A stretch of 64,000 nucleotides of DNA from Pseudomonas serbica (GCF_028823535.1 NZ_JAQIYM010000003.1:248001-312000), one strand, 5' to 3'. Positions 19,428 to 29,040 are shown, counted from the first letter of the stretch. The notes: generated from the letters alone by a model not told the origin. Translations and numbers: made by a program.

Positions 19428-20682
19428 GTTGGTCTCCTCGGGCGCCGTGGGGTAGGCGCAGCTCGGTGAGCGTGCCGCCTTCCTCATGACTGTAGAGTTT
19501 CACTGAGCCGCCGGCGCGTGTCACGCTGGCCTTGCTCAAAAACAGGCCCAGGCCGAAACCTTTGCCCTTGGTGGTAAAGAATGGCTTGCCGATCTGCTCG
19601 GCAATGGCCAGCGGCACACCGGCGCCGTGGTCACGGATGCTGATGGTCAGGTCCTCGGCATTCCAGTCCAGGGTCACCTGCAGTCCTTCGGGGCAGGCAT
19701 CCGCCGCGTTGTTCAGCAAATTGAGCAATGCCTGGGTCAGGTCCGGCGGCGGCGCCATGCGCGGCACCGTGCCCTGGCCCAGGCGCTGGAAGCGATAGCT
19801 GGCTTCCGGGCGCATCAGATGCCAGCGATTGAGCGCCTCGTCGAGCCAGTCAGTGACGTCCTGCATCTGCACGGCGAGCCGGCGATTGGCCTCCGCCGCC
19901 CGCACAAGCTGCTGCAAGGTTTCTTTGCACAACTTGACCTGATCCTGCAGCACCTTGAGGTCATCCTGCAGCATCGGGTCAGGATGATCCTGTTGCATCT
20001 CCTTGAGCAACACGCTCATGGTCGCCAGCGGTGTACCCAGCTCATGGGCAGCGCCCGCCGCCTGGGTGGCGACGGCCAGCAGTTGCTGGTCGCGCAGGCC
20101 TTCTTCTCGGCGAATGGCCCGCAGCTCTTCCTGGCGACGCAGCTCTTCGGCCATGCGCGCGGCGAAGAACGTGATCACTGCCGCCGCCAGGGCGAAACTC
20201 AACCACATCCCGTAGACCTGCAGGTTTTCCTGGGCGATCGGGAAGGTTTGCAACGGGTAGAAGCGCGCCAGCAGCAGGGTGTACATGGTCAGGGCGATGC
20301 CCGACAGAATCACCGAGTAACGCCATGGCAAGGTCACTGCCGCGATGGTTAGTGGCACCAGGTAATAAGAGACAAACGGGTTGGTCGAGCCACCTGAGAA
20401 ATACAGCAGCGCACTGTGGATAAACAGGTCGCAGGCCAGCTGCACCGCGTATTCGAGCTCGGTGACCGGCCAGGTGGTACGCAACCGAATGGCCGTGAAC
20501 GCACACAGCAGCATCGAGCAGCCGAGGGTCGCGGCCAGTTGGAACCAGGGCAATGGCAGTAGCTCGAGCCAGTAGGCCAAACCCACGGAACCGGCTTGAG
20601 CGGCCAATACAAGGGTGCGGATGAACGTCAGCCGCCAGAGATTCTGGCGCGTGGCGGAAGTGATTTGAACGGGGGCGAGCAT
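19420..20682 (-). CDS. roxS: Redox sensor histidine kinase RoxS (RegB/PrrB family)
   Basis: A 420-aa sensor with six N-terminal helices (residues 18-175). It includes GGSTNPF (97-103), the quinone-site motif of RegB. The H-box is AAGAAHELGTPLATM with phosphorylated His213. Cys252 (QVKLCKETL) lies 39 residues after the His, matching the redox-active Cys of RegB. N box LLNNAADA and G boxes DHGAGVP and GKGFGLGLFL complete the kinase. ATG 20682 (MLAPVQIT) follows AGGAG. It responds to the respiratory state and phosphorylates RoxR. Confidence 0.94.
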   Translation of the reverse strand: MLAPVQITSATRQNLWRLTFIRTLVLAAQAGSVGLAYWLELLPLPWFQLAATLGCSMLLCAFTAIRLRTTWPVTELEYAVQLACDLFIHSALLYFSGGSTNPFVSYYLVPLTIAAVTLPWRYSVILSGIALTMYTLLLARFYPLQTFPIAQENLQVYGMWLSFALAAAVITFFAARMAEELRRQEELRAIRREEGLRDQQLLAVATQAAGAAHELGTPLATMSVLLKEMQQDHPDPMLQDDLKVLQDQVKLCKETLQQLVRAAEANRRLAVQMQDVTDWLDEALNRWHLMRPEASYRFQRLGQGTVPRMAPPPDLTQALLNLLNNAADACPEGLQVTLDWNAEDLTISIRDHGAGVPLAIAEQIGKPFFTTKGKGFGLGLFLSKASVTRAGGSVKLYSHEEGGTLTELRLPHGARGDQHE

Positions 20683-20986
20683 GAGCTCTCCTGATGAGCG
20701 CTCCAGGCGGATCGAAGGGAGTATAACCAAGCGCGGGTCTGGCAGGCGAAAGTGCGGCAAAAGGACACATGCAGGAGCGAGCCTGCTCGCGATGGTCGTC
20801 AACGATGACGCTGGGACCTTGGCACCCCGCGGCGCCCTCAGGTTCATCGCGACAGGCTCGCGCCTACAGGGGGGGCATGTACATCTGTATACAAGTTGTA
20901 ACTGTGCGAAACGGATCATCAACGCTAGAGTCTGATGACTCTCGCAGGCACGCACCATCAACCTGCGCACCCACCCAGGAGCCTTC
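20683..20986. other. Divergent region roxS / SIMPL gene
   Basis: A 304-bp gap holding the two divergent promoters and a REPIN at 20770-20868. The segment TGTATACAAGTTGTAACTG near 20885-20905 is AT-rich and may be part of the rightward promoter. No gene seen. Confidence 0.45.
20770..20868. repeat. REPIN
   Basis: Left arm TGCAGGAGCGAGCCTGCTCG (from 20770) and right arm CATCGCGACAGGCTCGCGCC (from 20845), with CCCGCGGCGCC in the spacer. Confidence 0.85.
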
Positions 20987-21703
20987 ATGCACACATTCCG
21001 CCGCAGCGCCGCCCTCCTCGCCCTGAGTGCTGGCACCCTCGCCGCACTCCCGTCCCTGGCCGCCGACGAGCTACATTACAACCAGATTTCCCTGCGCGCC
21101 GAAGTCAGCCAGGAAGTCGCTCGCGACCTGATGATCGTGACCCTCTACACCGAAGAACAGAACACCGACCCGGCCAAGCTCGCCGCCGACGTCAGCACCA
21201 CCATGAACAAGGCCCTGGCCCAGGCCAAGCAAGTCAAGGACATCACCCTGCGCCAGGGCAGCCGCAACAGCTATCCGATCTACGACGCCAAGGGCCAGAA
21301 GATCACCGGCTGGCGTGAGCGTGCCGAACTGCGCCTGGAAAGCCCGGACTTCGCGGCCCTGTCGAAGCTGACCGGCGAACTGCTCGGCGACCTGAAAATG
21401 GGCGGCATGGATTTCGCCATCGCCACACCCACCCGCAAGGCCAGCGAAGACGCTTTGCTGAAGGAGGCCGTGACAGCCTTCAAGGCCCGTGCCCAACTGG
21501 CCACTGACGCCCTGGGCGGCAAGGGTTACAAAATCGTCAACCTGAACTTCAACAGCAATGGCTACCCGCAACCGTACATGCGCGCCCCGATGATGATGAA
21601 AGCGGCCAGCATGGACGCCGCTGCGGTGACGCCGGAAGTTGAAGCCGGTACCAGCCAGGTCAGCATGACAGCCGATGGCTCGATTGAAGTGCTGATGCCT
21701 TGA
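20987..21703 (+). CDS. SIMPL (DUF541)-domain periplasmic protein
   Basis: A 238-aa exported protein. The signal peptide ends LPSLAA|DELHYN near residue 26, and the rest is one SIMPL domain (LHYNQISLRAEVSQEVARD ... TLRQGSRNSYPIYDAKGQKITGWRERAELRLES, in segments). The molecular role is not established; homologues are stress-linked outer-envelope or periplasmic proteins. It matches the gene next to roxS in PAO1 (PA4495) and shares the divergent control region, so RoxR regulation is plausible. Confidence 0.88.
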   Translation: MHTFRRSAALLALSAGTLAALPSLAADELHYNQISLRAEVSQEVARDLMIVTLYTEEQNTDPAKLAADVSTTMNKALAQAKQVKDITLRQGSRNSYPIYDAKGQKITGWRERAELRLESPDFAALSKLTGELLGDLKMGGMDFAIATPTRKASEDALLKEAVTAFKARAQLATDALGGKGYKIVNLNFNSNGYPQPYMRAPMMMKAASMDAAAVTPEVEAGTSQVSMTADGSIEVLMP

Positions 21704-21725
21704 CTCGATAAGTCTGGATAACAAA

Positions 21726-21759
21726 ACGGCGATCATTGAAGTGATCGCCGTTTTTTTTT
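21726..21759 (+). terminator. Intrinsic terminator after the SIMPL gene
   Basis: The stem AACGGCGATCA / TGATCGCCGTT with a 6-nt loop is followed by nine T. Strong and canonical. Confidence 0.95.
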
Positions 21760-22164
21760 GGATCATGAGCTATAAATGAATACGCACACCCAAAAAGCCA
21801 AGGGACTTCATCGGGTGCAACCGATGCTTTGGCTGATCGGGTTGCAACAATAACCACTCTTATTCACGCCATACCCACCCCACAAACAGGGGTATATATA
21901 AGTAACACCCCGCCCTGACCGGGCGCATCCAGATCGCGGCACGCACCGTTTAAGTGCGTCGATTGCACCTGAAAAACGTCGCGCAAACGGTCAAATGCGT
22001 CAAGTTTTATACAAATGCGACATTAAGGTACGTTCGTGCCACTGTTTAACGCCTGTAGTCGCTCTGGATCTTGCATTGGGTATGGCCCCTGCATAAGTAT
22101 CCGCAGGCACGACTCACGAGGTCGTCCTCAAAATCAAAAAATGACAACAAATCATGAGGCCACC
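21760..22164. promoter_or_regulatory. Leader/promoter region of the first dppA gene
   Basis: A 405-bp region without a gene. It has AT-rich promoter-like sequence near 21885-21905 (GTATATATAAGT) and an A-rich CA motif (AATGACAACAAAT, 22140-22152) just upstream of the GAGG ribosome site. This resembles the Hfq/Crc target layout of amiE, suggesting catabolite repression. ACGACTCACGAGGTCGT near 22110 can form a small hairpin. Confidence 0.45.
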
Positions 22165-23790
22165 ATGCTTAAACAAGCGGTCATTCCGTTTTTATTAGGT
22201 GCCAGCTTGCTCGCTAGCGCACCGTTCGCCCAAGCTGCGACTAACCTGGTGTTCTGCTCCGAAGGGAGCCCGGCCGGATTCGACCCAGGTCAATACACCA
22301 CCGGAACCGACTTCGACGCCTCTGCCGAAACCATGTTCAACCGCCTGACCCAGTTCGAGCGCGGCGGCACCGCCGTCATTCCTGGCCTGGCGACCAGCTG
22401 GGACGTCTCCGATGACGGACTGACCTACACCTTCCACCTGCGTGAAGGCGTCAAGTTCCACACCACCCCTTATTTCAAGCCGACTCGTGAGTTCAACGCC
22501 GACGACGTGCTGTTCACCTTCAATCGCATGATTAACAAGGATGACCCGTTCCGCAAAGCGTACCCGACCGAATTCCCGTACTTCACCGACATGGGGATGG
22601 ACACCAACATCACCAAGATCGATAAAGTCGACGATAAAACCGTCAAGTTCACCCTCAAAGACGTCGATGCCGCGTTCATCCAGAACATGGCCATGAGCTT
22701 CGCCTCGATCCAGTCCGCCGAATATGCAGCCCAGCTGCTGAAGGAAGGCAAGGCCGCCGACATCAACCAGAAGCCGGTCGGCACGGGTCCGTTCGTGTTC
22801 AAGAGCTACCAGAAAGACTCCAACATCCGCTACACCGGGAACAAGGACTACTGGAAGCCGGACGACGTCAAGATCGACAACCTGATCTTCGCCATCACCA
22901 CCGACCCGTCGGTACGTATCCAGAAGCTGAAGAAAAACGAGTGCCAGGTCACCCTGTTCCCTCGTCCAGCGGACCTGAAGGCGCTGCGCGAAGACAAGAC
23001 CCTGAAACTGCCTGACCAGGCTGGTTTCAACCTGGGCTACATCGCCTATAACGTGATGCCCAAGGTTAAAGGTCAGACCGACGCCAACCCGCTGGCCGAC
23101 CTGAAGGTTCGCCAGGCACTGGACATGGCCGTCAACAAGCAACAGATCATCGACTCCGTATACCAGGGCGCCGGCCAGTTGGCGGTCAACGCCATGCCAC
23201 CGACCCAATGGTCCTACGACACCACCATCAAGGATGCGCCGTACAACCCTGAGAAAGCCAAGGAGCTGCTCAAGGAAGCCGGCGTGAAGGAAGGCACCGA
23301 AATCGTTCTGTGGGCGATGCCGGTACAGCGTCCCTACAACCCTAACGCCAAGCTGATGGCTGAGATGCTGCAGTCCGACTGGTCCAAGATCGGCCTCAAG
23401 GTCAAGATCCAGAGCTACGAGTGGGGCGAGTACATCAAGCGCTCCAAAGGTGGCGAGAACCAGGCGATGCTGATTGGCTGGAGCGGTGACAATGGTGATC
23501 CCGACAACTGGCTGAACGTGCTGTTCGGCTGCGACTCGCTGGAAGGCAACAACTTCTCCAAGTGGTGCGACAAGAAGTTCGACGACATCGTCAAACAGGC
23601 CAAGCGTACTTCGGACCAGGGCAAGCGCACCGAACTGTACAAACAGGCGCAACACGTCCTCAAAGATGCTGTTCCAATGACACCTATCGCTCACTCGACG
23701 GTGTTCCAACCCATGCGCGCCAATGTGCAGGACTTCAAGATCAGCCCGTTTGGCTTGAACTCCTTCTACGGCGTCAGCGTCAGCAAATAA
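22165..23790 (+). CDS. dppA: Dipeptide ABC transporter substrate-binding protein, paralogue 1
   Basis: A 541-aa periplasmic binding protein (SBP family 5). The signal peptide is MLKQAVIPFLLGASLLASAPFAQA and the mature start TNLVFCSEGSPAGFDPGQY. VLFTFNRMINKDDPFRKAYP and YNPEKAKELLKEAGVKEG are DppA signatures, and SPFGLNSFYGV closes the protein. It delivers di/tripeptides (perhaps also delta-aminolevulinate) to DppBCDF. ATG 22165 follows TGAGGCCACC and gives a normal signal peptide; upstream in-frame ATG 22141 lacks a ribosome site. Confidence 0.93.
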   Translation: MLKQAVIPFLLGASLLASAPFAQAATNLVFCSEGSPAGFDPGQYTTGTDFDASAETMFNRLTQFERGGTAVIPGLATSWDVSDDGLTYTFHLREGVKFHTTPYFKPTREFNADDVLFTFNRMINKDDPFRKAYPTEFPYFTDMGMDTNITKIDKVDDKTVKFTLKDVDAAFIQNMAMSFASIQSAEYAAQLLKEGKAADINQKPVGTGPFVFKSYQKDSNIRYTGNKDYWKPDDVKIDNLIFAITTDPSVRIQKLKKNECQVTLFPRPADLKALREDKTLKLPDQAGFNLGYIAYNVMPKVKGQTDANPLADLKVRQALDMAVNKQQIIDSVYQGAGQLAVNAMPPTQWSYDTTIKDAPYNPEKAKELLKEAGVKEGTEIVLWAMPVQRPYNPNAKLMAEMLQSDWSKIGLKVKIQSYEWGEYIKRSKGGENQAMLIGWSGDNGDPDNWLNVLFGCDSLEGNNFSKWCDKKFDDIVKQAKRTSDQGKRTELYKQAQHVLKDAVPMTPIAHSTVFQPMRANVQDFKISPFGLNSFYGVSVSK

Positions 23791-23800
23791 GGTTCTGTAG

Positions 23801-23830
23801 CGGCGACGTTTCTTGACGTCGCCGTTACTT
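23801..23830 (+). terminator. Intrinsic terminator after the first dppA
   Basis: Stem CGGCGACGT / ACGTCGCCG, 6-nt loop, followed by TTACTTTATC. A 294-bp gap follows before the next dppA. Nothing else is recognised in it. Confidence 0.8.
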
Positions 23831-24084
23831 TATCGACCGAGAAAGCAGGAATTCGCCTACCTCCAAATCGTCTACTGCCTTCAGCAGAGCATTAGGACGC
23901 GTCGCTTTTTCCTACGAGTCTTTAGGACTCTTCGTATTTACTGCCGAACCCACGATTCATACCGTCGGGATTCGACCAGTTCATGCGTGGGTTATCGGTT
24001 TTGCTGCACGTCATGGCTTGAGACCAATGAGACCTCCCTTTACCCGGATTTCTCATTGCCAAACATTGAACAAGAGAGAGCGTC

Positions 24085-25686
24085 ATGCGCCATACCCTGG
24101 TTTTATCCGCATTGCTGGGCACGGGCCTGTTGGCCGCGACGTCCATGAGCCAAGCTGCCTCCAATAGCCTGGTGTTCTGTTCCGAAGGCAGCCCCGCCGG
24201 CTTCGACACCGCGCAATACACCACCGCGACCGATAACGACGCCGCCGAACCGCTGTACAACCGCCTGGCCGAGTTCGAAAAAGGCTCGACCAATGTCGTA
24301 CCGGGCCTGGCCACGAGTTGGGATATTTCCGAGGACGGCCTCAAGTACACCTTTCACCTGCGTCCCGGGGTGAAATTTCACACAACCAAGTACTTCACGC
24401 CGACCCGTGACTTCAACGCTGACGACGTGCTGTTCACCTTCAATCGCATGCTCGATCCGCAGCAACCTTTCCGTAAGGCCTACCCGACGGAATTTCCGTA
24501 TTTCAACGGGATGAGCCTGAACAAGAATATCGCCAAGGTCGAAAAGACCGGGCCGCTGACCGTGGTCATGACGCTCAACAGCGTGGATGCCGCGTTCATC
24601 CAGAACATCGCCATGAGCTTCGCCGCGATTCTCTCCGCCGAGTACGCCGACAAGCTGCTCGCCGAAGGCAAGCCGAGCGACATCAACCAGAAGCCGATCG
24701 GCACCGGGCCGTTCGTGTTCAAGAGCTACCAGAAAGACTCGAACATTCGTTACACCGGCAACCAGCATTACTGGGACCCGAGTCGGGTCAAGCTCGACAA
24801 CCTGATTTTCGCCATCAACACCGACGCCTCGGTGCGTGTGCAGAAGCTCAAGGCCAACGAGTGCCAGATCACCTTGCACCCGCGCCCCGCCGACGTGACC
24901 GCGTTGAAGAACGACCCCGCGTTGAAGTTGATCGAAAAGCCCGGCTTCAACCTGGGCTACATCGCCTACAACGTGCGGCACAAGCCGTTCGACCAGCTCG
25001 AAGTTCGCCAGGCACTGGACATGGCGGTGAACAAGCAAAGCATTCTCAACGCCGTTTACCAGGGCGCAGGGCAACTGGCGGTCAACGCCATGCCGCCGAC
25101 CCAATGGTCCTACGACGACACCATCAAGGATGTCGCCTACAACCCGGAAAAAGCCAGGGAGTTACTCAAGGCCGCCGGCGTCAAGGAAGGCACCGAAATC
25201 ACCCTGTGGGCCATGCCCGTGCAGCGCCCCTACAATCCCAACGCCAAGCTGATGGCCGAGATGCTCCAGGCGGACTGGGCGAAGATCGGCCTCAAGGTCA
25301 AGATCGTCAGCTACGAATGGGGCGAGTACATCAAGCGCACCAAGAATGGCGAGCACGACATCAGCCTGATCGGCTGGACCGGTGACAACGGTGACCCGGA
25401 CAACTGGCTCGGCACGCTGTACAGCTGCGACGCCATTGGTGGCAACAACTACTCCATGTGGTGTGATCCGGCTTACGACAAGCTGATCAAGCAGGCCAAG
25501 GTCGTCACCGACCGCGACCAGCGCACCCTGCTCTACAAACAGGCGCAGCAGTACCTCAAGCAGCAGGTACCGATCACGCCGGTCGCCCACTCGACGGTCA
25601 ACCAGCCGCTGAGCGCCAAAGTCGAAGGGTTCAAGGTCAGCCCCTTCGGTCGCAACGTGTTCTCGGGTGTCGGCATCGAAAAGTAA
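24085..25686 (+). CDS. Dipeptide ABC transporter substrate-binding protein, paralogue 2
   Basis: A 533-aa close paralogue of the preceding binding protein, sharing long stretches (TGPFVFKSYQKDSNIRYTGN, QGAGQLAVNAMPPTQWSYD). The signal peptide is MRHTLVLSALLGTGLLAATSMSQA. It probably arose by tandem duplication and widens peptide selectivity; PAO1 carries several DppA proteins here. Ribosome site AGAGAG. The ligand-site loops differ (AEPLYNRL against AETMFNRL), so ligands may differ. Confidence 0.92.
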   Translation: MRHTLVLSALLGTGLLAATSMSQAASNSLVFCSEGSPAGFDTAQYTTATDNDAAEPLYNRLAEFEKGSTNVVPGLATSWDISEDGLKYTFHLRPGVKFHTTKYFTPTRDFNADDVLFTFNRMLDPQQPFRKAYPTEFPYFNGMSLNKNIAKVEKTGPLTVVMTLNSVDAAFIQNIAMSFAAILSAEYADKLLAEGKPSDINQKPIGTGPFVFKSYQKDSNIRYTGNQHYWDPSRVKLDNLIFAINTDASVRVQKLKANECQITLHPRPADVTALKNDPALKLIEKPGFNLGYIAYNVRHKPFDQLEVRQALDMAVNKQSILNAVYQGAGQLAVNAMPPTQWSYDDTIKDVAYNPEKARELLKAAGVKEGTEITLWAMPVQRPYNPNAKLMAEMLQADWAKIGLKVKIVSYEWGEYIKRTKNGEHDISLIGWTGDNGDPDNWLGTLYSCDAIGGNNYSMWCDPAYDKLIKQAKVVTDRDQRTLLYKQAQQYLKQQVPITPVAHSTVNQPLSAKVEGFKVSPFGRNVFSGVGIEK

Positions 25687-25708
25687 AACCGTGTAGCTGA
25701 AAACGCTG

Positions 25709-25724
25709 GGGGCGCATTGCGCCC
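25709..25724 (+). terminator. GC hairpin after the second dppA
   Basis: GGGCGC-ATT-GCGCCC without a U-run. It may be a pausing or mRNA-stabilising hairpin before the porin gene. Confidence 0.4.
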
Positions 25725-25859
25725 TCACGCAAGCGTATTGCCGTAATTCGCCATTTTGGCTCACAGCAAACGTTTGCGATGCGTGCAAGTGTTGCAAAAC
25801 AAATAGCCGGACCACCCAAAAAGGCCGGCATTAATAATAGAAAGTAAGGAGCTTCACCC

Positions 25860-27293
25860 ATGAAACTGAGCAGCACCGCGATACTGGCCTTGGCCATCAG
25901 CAGCATAACCGCCACGGCGTACGCTGAAACCCAGAGCCAGGCGTACACCCCGGTGACCGTGAATGAAAAAAGCGCCCAGAGCGAAGCCACCGGTTTCCTC
26001 GAAGGCCAGTCGATCAGCGGTACGACCCGTAACTGGTACGCCAACGAACAACTGAAGCGCGGCGCCAAGTTCGCCTACAAGAAAGACGGCGTTTCGACCC
26101 CGACTGATCGTCGCATCAACTGGGTTCAGGGTACGATCGTCAAGTACAACTCGGGCTTCACCGAAGGTGCCCTCGGTTTCAGCACGGAAGTGGCGGCCTA
26201 CAACGCCATTGCCCTGGATCAGGACCGCAAGGACCTGGCATCCAACAACGGCGGCGCACCGGGCACTCGCCCAGGCGCGGGCAACAACCGTACCCTGACC
26301 GAAGAAGGCGGCGACGCCGTTGGCCAGTGGAGCAAGCTGGGCCTGGCCAACGTCAAGGCGCGTATTTCCAACACCACCCTGACCGCCGGTCGCCAGAACT
26401 TCAGCAGCCCGATGGTCGACGTCATCGGTAACCGTGCGCTGCCTTCGAGCTTCCAGGGTGTAGCGATCCACAGCGAAGAGCTGAACAACCTGCAATTCGA
26501 CCTGGCTACCTTCGATCGCAACTCTCCGCGTACCGAAGAAAGCCAGCGCAAATTCCGCACCGAATACGCCAACGGCATCGTTGAAACCGATCACGTCTAT
26601 ACCGGCGGTATCACCTACACCCCATTCGCCAGCCTGACCACCAGCCTCTGGGCCACCCAGGCTGAAGACATCTGGAACCAGTACTACTTCGGCGCCACTC
26701 ACGTGCTGGGCGACAGCCAGGTGCTGAGCCTGACCACCGGCCTGAACTACTACAAGACACAGGAAGAAGGCAAAGCGCTGATCGGCGACATCGACAACGA
26801 CACCTACTCCCTGTCGTTCGGCCTGACCCACCAGGCGCACACCCTGACCTTCTCGTACCAGGAAGTGAACGGTAACGAGTACTTCGACTACCTGCACGAA
26901 ACCAACGGCATCTACCTGGCCAACTCCCTGCTGTCGGACTTCAACGGCCCGAACGAGAAGTCCTTCCAGATCGCCTACGGCTTGAACATGGCCGAGTACG
27001 GCGTGCCAGGTCTGAAGTTCAACATCTACCAGGCCCGCGGCTGGGGCATCGACGGCACCCACTACACCGGCAACAAGGGCGTGGCGGACAAAGGCTACGA
27101 CGGTATCCAGTCGCAAGACGGCGAACACCATTACGAATACGGCATCGGCGCCACCTACGCCGTACAGAGCGGACCGTTCAAGGCCACCACTATCCGTGGC
27201 ACCTACACGGCTCACCGTGCCAGCGAAAACCAGGCTGATGGCAGCATCAACGAGTTCCGTCTGGTGACCACGGTTCCGTTCAACATCCTGTAA
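25860..27293 (+). CDS. opdP: OprD-family outer-membrane porin, OpdP-type dipeptide porin
   Basis: A 477-aa OprD-family barrel. The signal peptide is MKLSSTAILALAISSITATAYA. Mature features are GFLEGQSISGTTRNWYANEQ, repeated strands such as TTGLNYYKTQEEGK and the family C-terminus NEFRLVTTVPFNIL. By position inside the dpp locus it corresponds to PAO1 opdP (glycine-glutamate dipeptide channel), letting dipeptides reach the DppA proteins. Ribosome site AAGGAG 9 nt before ATG. Confidence 0.92.
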   Translation: MKLSSTAILALAISSITATAYAETQSQAYTPVTVNEKSAQSEATGFLEGQSISGTTRNWYANEQLKRGAKFAYKKDGVSTPTDRRINWVQGTIVKYNSGFTEGALGFSTEVAAYNAIALDQDRKDLASNNGGAPGTRPGAGNNRTLTEEGGDAVGQWSKLGLANVKARISNTTLTAGRQNFSSPMVDVIGNRALPSSFQGVAIHSEELNNLQFDLATFDRNSPRTEESQRKFRTEYANGIVETDHVYTGGITYTPFASLTTSLWATQAEDIWNQYYFGATHVLGDSQVLSLTTGLNYYKTQEEGKALIGDIDNDTYSLSFGLTHQAHTLTFSYQEVNGNEYFDYLHETNGIYLANSLLSDFNGPNEKSFQIAYGLNMAEYGVPGLKFNIYQARGWGIDGTHYTGNKGVADKGYDGIQSQDGEHHYEYGIGATYAVQSGPFKATTIRGTYTAHRASENQADGSINEFRLVTTVPFNIL

Positions 27294-27300
27294 TGCCCGT

Positions 27301-27345
27301 GCCTAACGGCTGATTCAATGACGAGTCGGCCGTTAGGCGTTTGTC
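27301..27345 (+). terminator. Terminator-like hairpin after opdP
   Basis: Perfect stem GCCTAACGGC / GCCGTTAGGC with an 18-nt loop, then GTTTGTCCTTT. Moderate terminator. Confidence 0.7.
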
Positions 27346-27371
27346 CTTTAACTGATTGCAGAGGGTTCTTG

Positions 27372-28967
27372 ATGAAAATGCTTCCCCTACGTGCGGCCAT
27401 CGCGGCCGCATTGCTCAGTGTCGCTGTCGGCGTTTCGGCCAAGCCCCTGGTGGTTTGCACGGAAGCCAGCCCCGAAGGCTTCGACATGGTCCAGTACACG
27501 ACTGCAGTCACCGCCGATGCCGTGGCCGAAACCATCTTCAATCGCCTGGCGGACTTCAAGCCCGGCACCACCGACGTGATTCCGGCACTGGCCGACTCCT
27601 GGGACATCAGTGAAGACGGCCTGACCTACACGTTCCATCTGCGTAAAGGCGTCAAGTTCCACACCACCGAATACTTCAAGCCGACCCGCGACATGAATGC
27701 CGACGACGTGGTCTGGAGCTTCCAGCGCCAGCTGGACCCGAATCATCCGTGGCACAAACTGTCGAGCGTGGGCTTCCCGTACTTTGAAAGCATGGGCTTC
27801 AAGGAACTGCTCAAAAGCGTCGAGAAAGTCGACGACAACACGGTCAAGTTCACCCTGACCCGCCGCGAAGCGCCGTTCCTGGCCGACATCGCCATGGCCT
27901 TCTCGTCAATCTACTCCGCCGAGTACGCCGACCTGTTGCTCAAGGCCAACAAGACCGGCGACCTGAACAACAAGCCAGTGGGTACCGGTCCGTTCGTCTT
28001 CCAGCGCTACAACAAGGACGCCCAGGTTCGCTTCAAGGCCAACCCGGACTACTTCCGCGGCAAGCCGCCGGCTGATGCGCTGATCCTGGCCATCGCCACC
28101 GACAACAACGTGCGCCTGCAGAAGCTCAAGGCCAACGAATGCCAGGTCGCGCTGTATCCGAAGCCGGATGACATCCCGAGCATCAAGAAAGACTCGAACC
28201 TGAAGGTCGACGAACTGAACGCGATGACCGTTTCCTACATCGCCATGAACACCACGCACAAGTACATGAGCGACGTGCGGGTGCGCAAAGCCATCGACAT
28301 CGCCTTCGACAAAGAGGCGTACGTCAATGCGTTGTTCGGCAAAGGCAATGCGACCGCCGCGGTCAACCCGTACCCGGACACCCTGCTGGGCTACAACCAC
28401 AGCCTGAAGAACCCGGCCCACGACCTGGACAAGGCTCGCGCCCTGCTCAAGGAAGCCGGCGTACCGGAAGGCACCACCTTCACCCTGTTCACCCGCAACG
28501 GTGGCGGCCCGACCAACCCGAACCCGATGCTCGGCGCGCAGATGATGCAAGCGGACCTGGCCAAGGTCGGGATCAAGATCGACATCCGCGTGATGGAATG
28601 GGGCGAAATGCTCAAACGCGCGAAAAACGGCGAGCACGACATGGTTTCCGCCGGATGGGCGGGCGACAACGGCGACCCGGATAACTTCCTGACGCCTATG
28701 CTCAGTTGCGAGGCCGCGAAGAACGGCGAAAACTACGCTCGCTGGTGCAATGAAAAATTCCAGGCCCTGCTTGACCAGGCCCGCGAAAAAACCGACCCGG
28801 CCGAGCGTGCAGCACTGTACGAACAGGCTCAGGTTATCTTTAACCAGGACCAGCCATGGATCAGCATGGCGCACACTAGAATGTTCACTGCAATGCGCAA
28901 CAACGTAGAGGGCTACCAAATAAGCCCGCTCACCACCAATAACTTCGCCACCACCCAGGTGAAGTAG
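27372..28967 (+). CDS. dppA: Dipeptide ABC transporter substrate-binding protein, paralogue 3 (operon SBP)
   Basis: A 531-aa SBP family 5 protein, more distant from the two upstream paralogues (e.g. LAIATDNNVRLQKLKANECQVALYPKPDD; TLFTRNGGGPTNPNPMLGAQ, in segments). The signal peptide is MKMLPLRAAIAAALLSVAVGVSA. It sits directly before dppB and is probably the main binding protein for the transporter. ATG 27372 follows GAGGG. A hairpin in the gap before dppB may raise SBP levels above permease levels. Confidence 0.93.
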   Translation: MKMLPLRAAIAAALLSVAVGVSAKPLVVCTEASPEGFDMVQYTTAVTADAVAETIFNRLADFKPGTTDVIPALADSWDISEDGLTYTFHLRKGVKFHTTEYFKPTRDMNADDVVWSFQRQLDPNHPWHKLSSVGFPYFESMGFKELLKSVEKVDDNTVKFTLTRREAPFLADIAMAFSSIYSAEYADLLLKANKTGDLNNKPVGTGPFVFQRYNKDAQVRFKANPDYFRGKPPADALILAIATDNNVRLQKLKANECQVALYPKPDDIPSIKKDSNLKVDELNAMTVSYIAMNTTHKYMSDVRVRKAIDIAFDKEAYVNALFGKGNATAAVNPYPDTLLGYNHSLKNPAHDLDKARALLKEAGVPEGTTFTLFTRNGGGPTNPNPMLGAQMMQADLAKVGIKIDIRVMEWGEMLKRAKNGEHDMVSAGWAGDNGDPDNFLTPMLSCEAAKNGENYARWCNEKFQALLDQAREKTDPAERAALYEQAQVIFNQDQPWISMAHTRMFTAMRNNVEGYQISPLTTNNFATTQVK

Positions 28968-28979
28968 ATAAGAAACTCC

Positions 28980-29009
28980 CGGCATTGCCGCACCCTGGCA
29001 TGCCGGGCA
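28980..29009 (+). other. Hairpin between dppA and dppB
   Basis: CCCGGCAT / ATGCCGGG (8 bp, 14-nt loop) in the 73-nt gap, with no U-run. Such hairpins usually protect the upstream binding-protein mRNA and give more SBP than permease. Confidence 0.6.
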
Positions 29010-29040
29010 CGCCTAACCGGCTGATGAGGTACACCTTACG

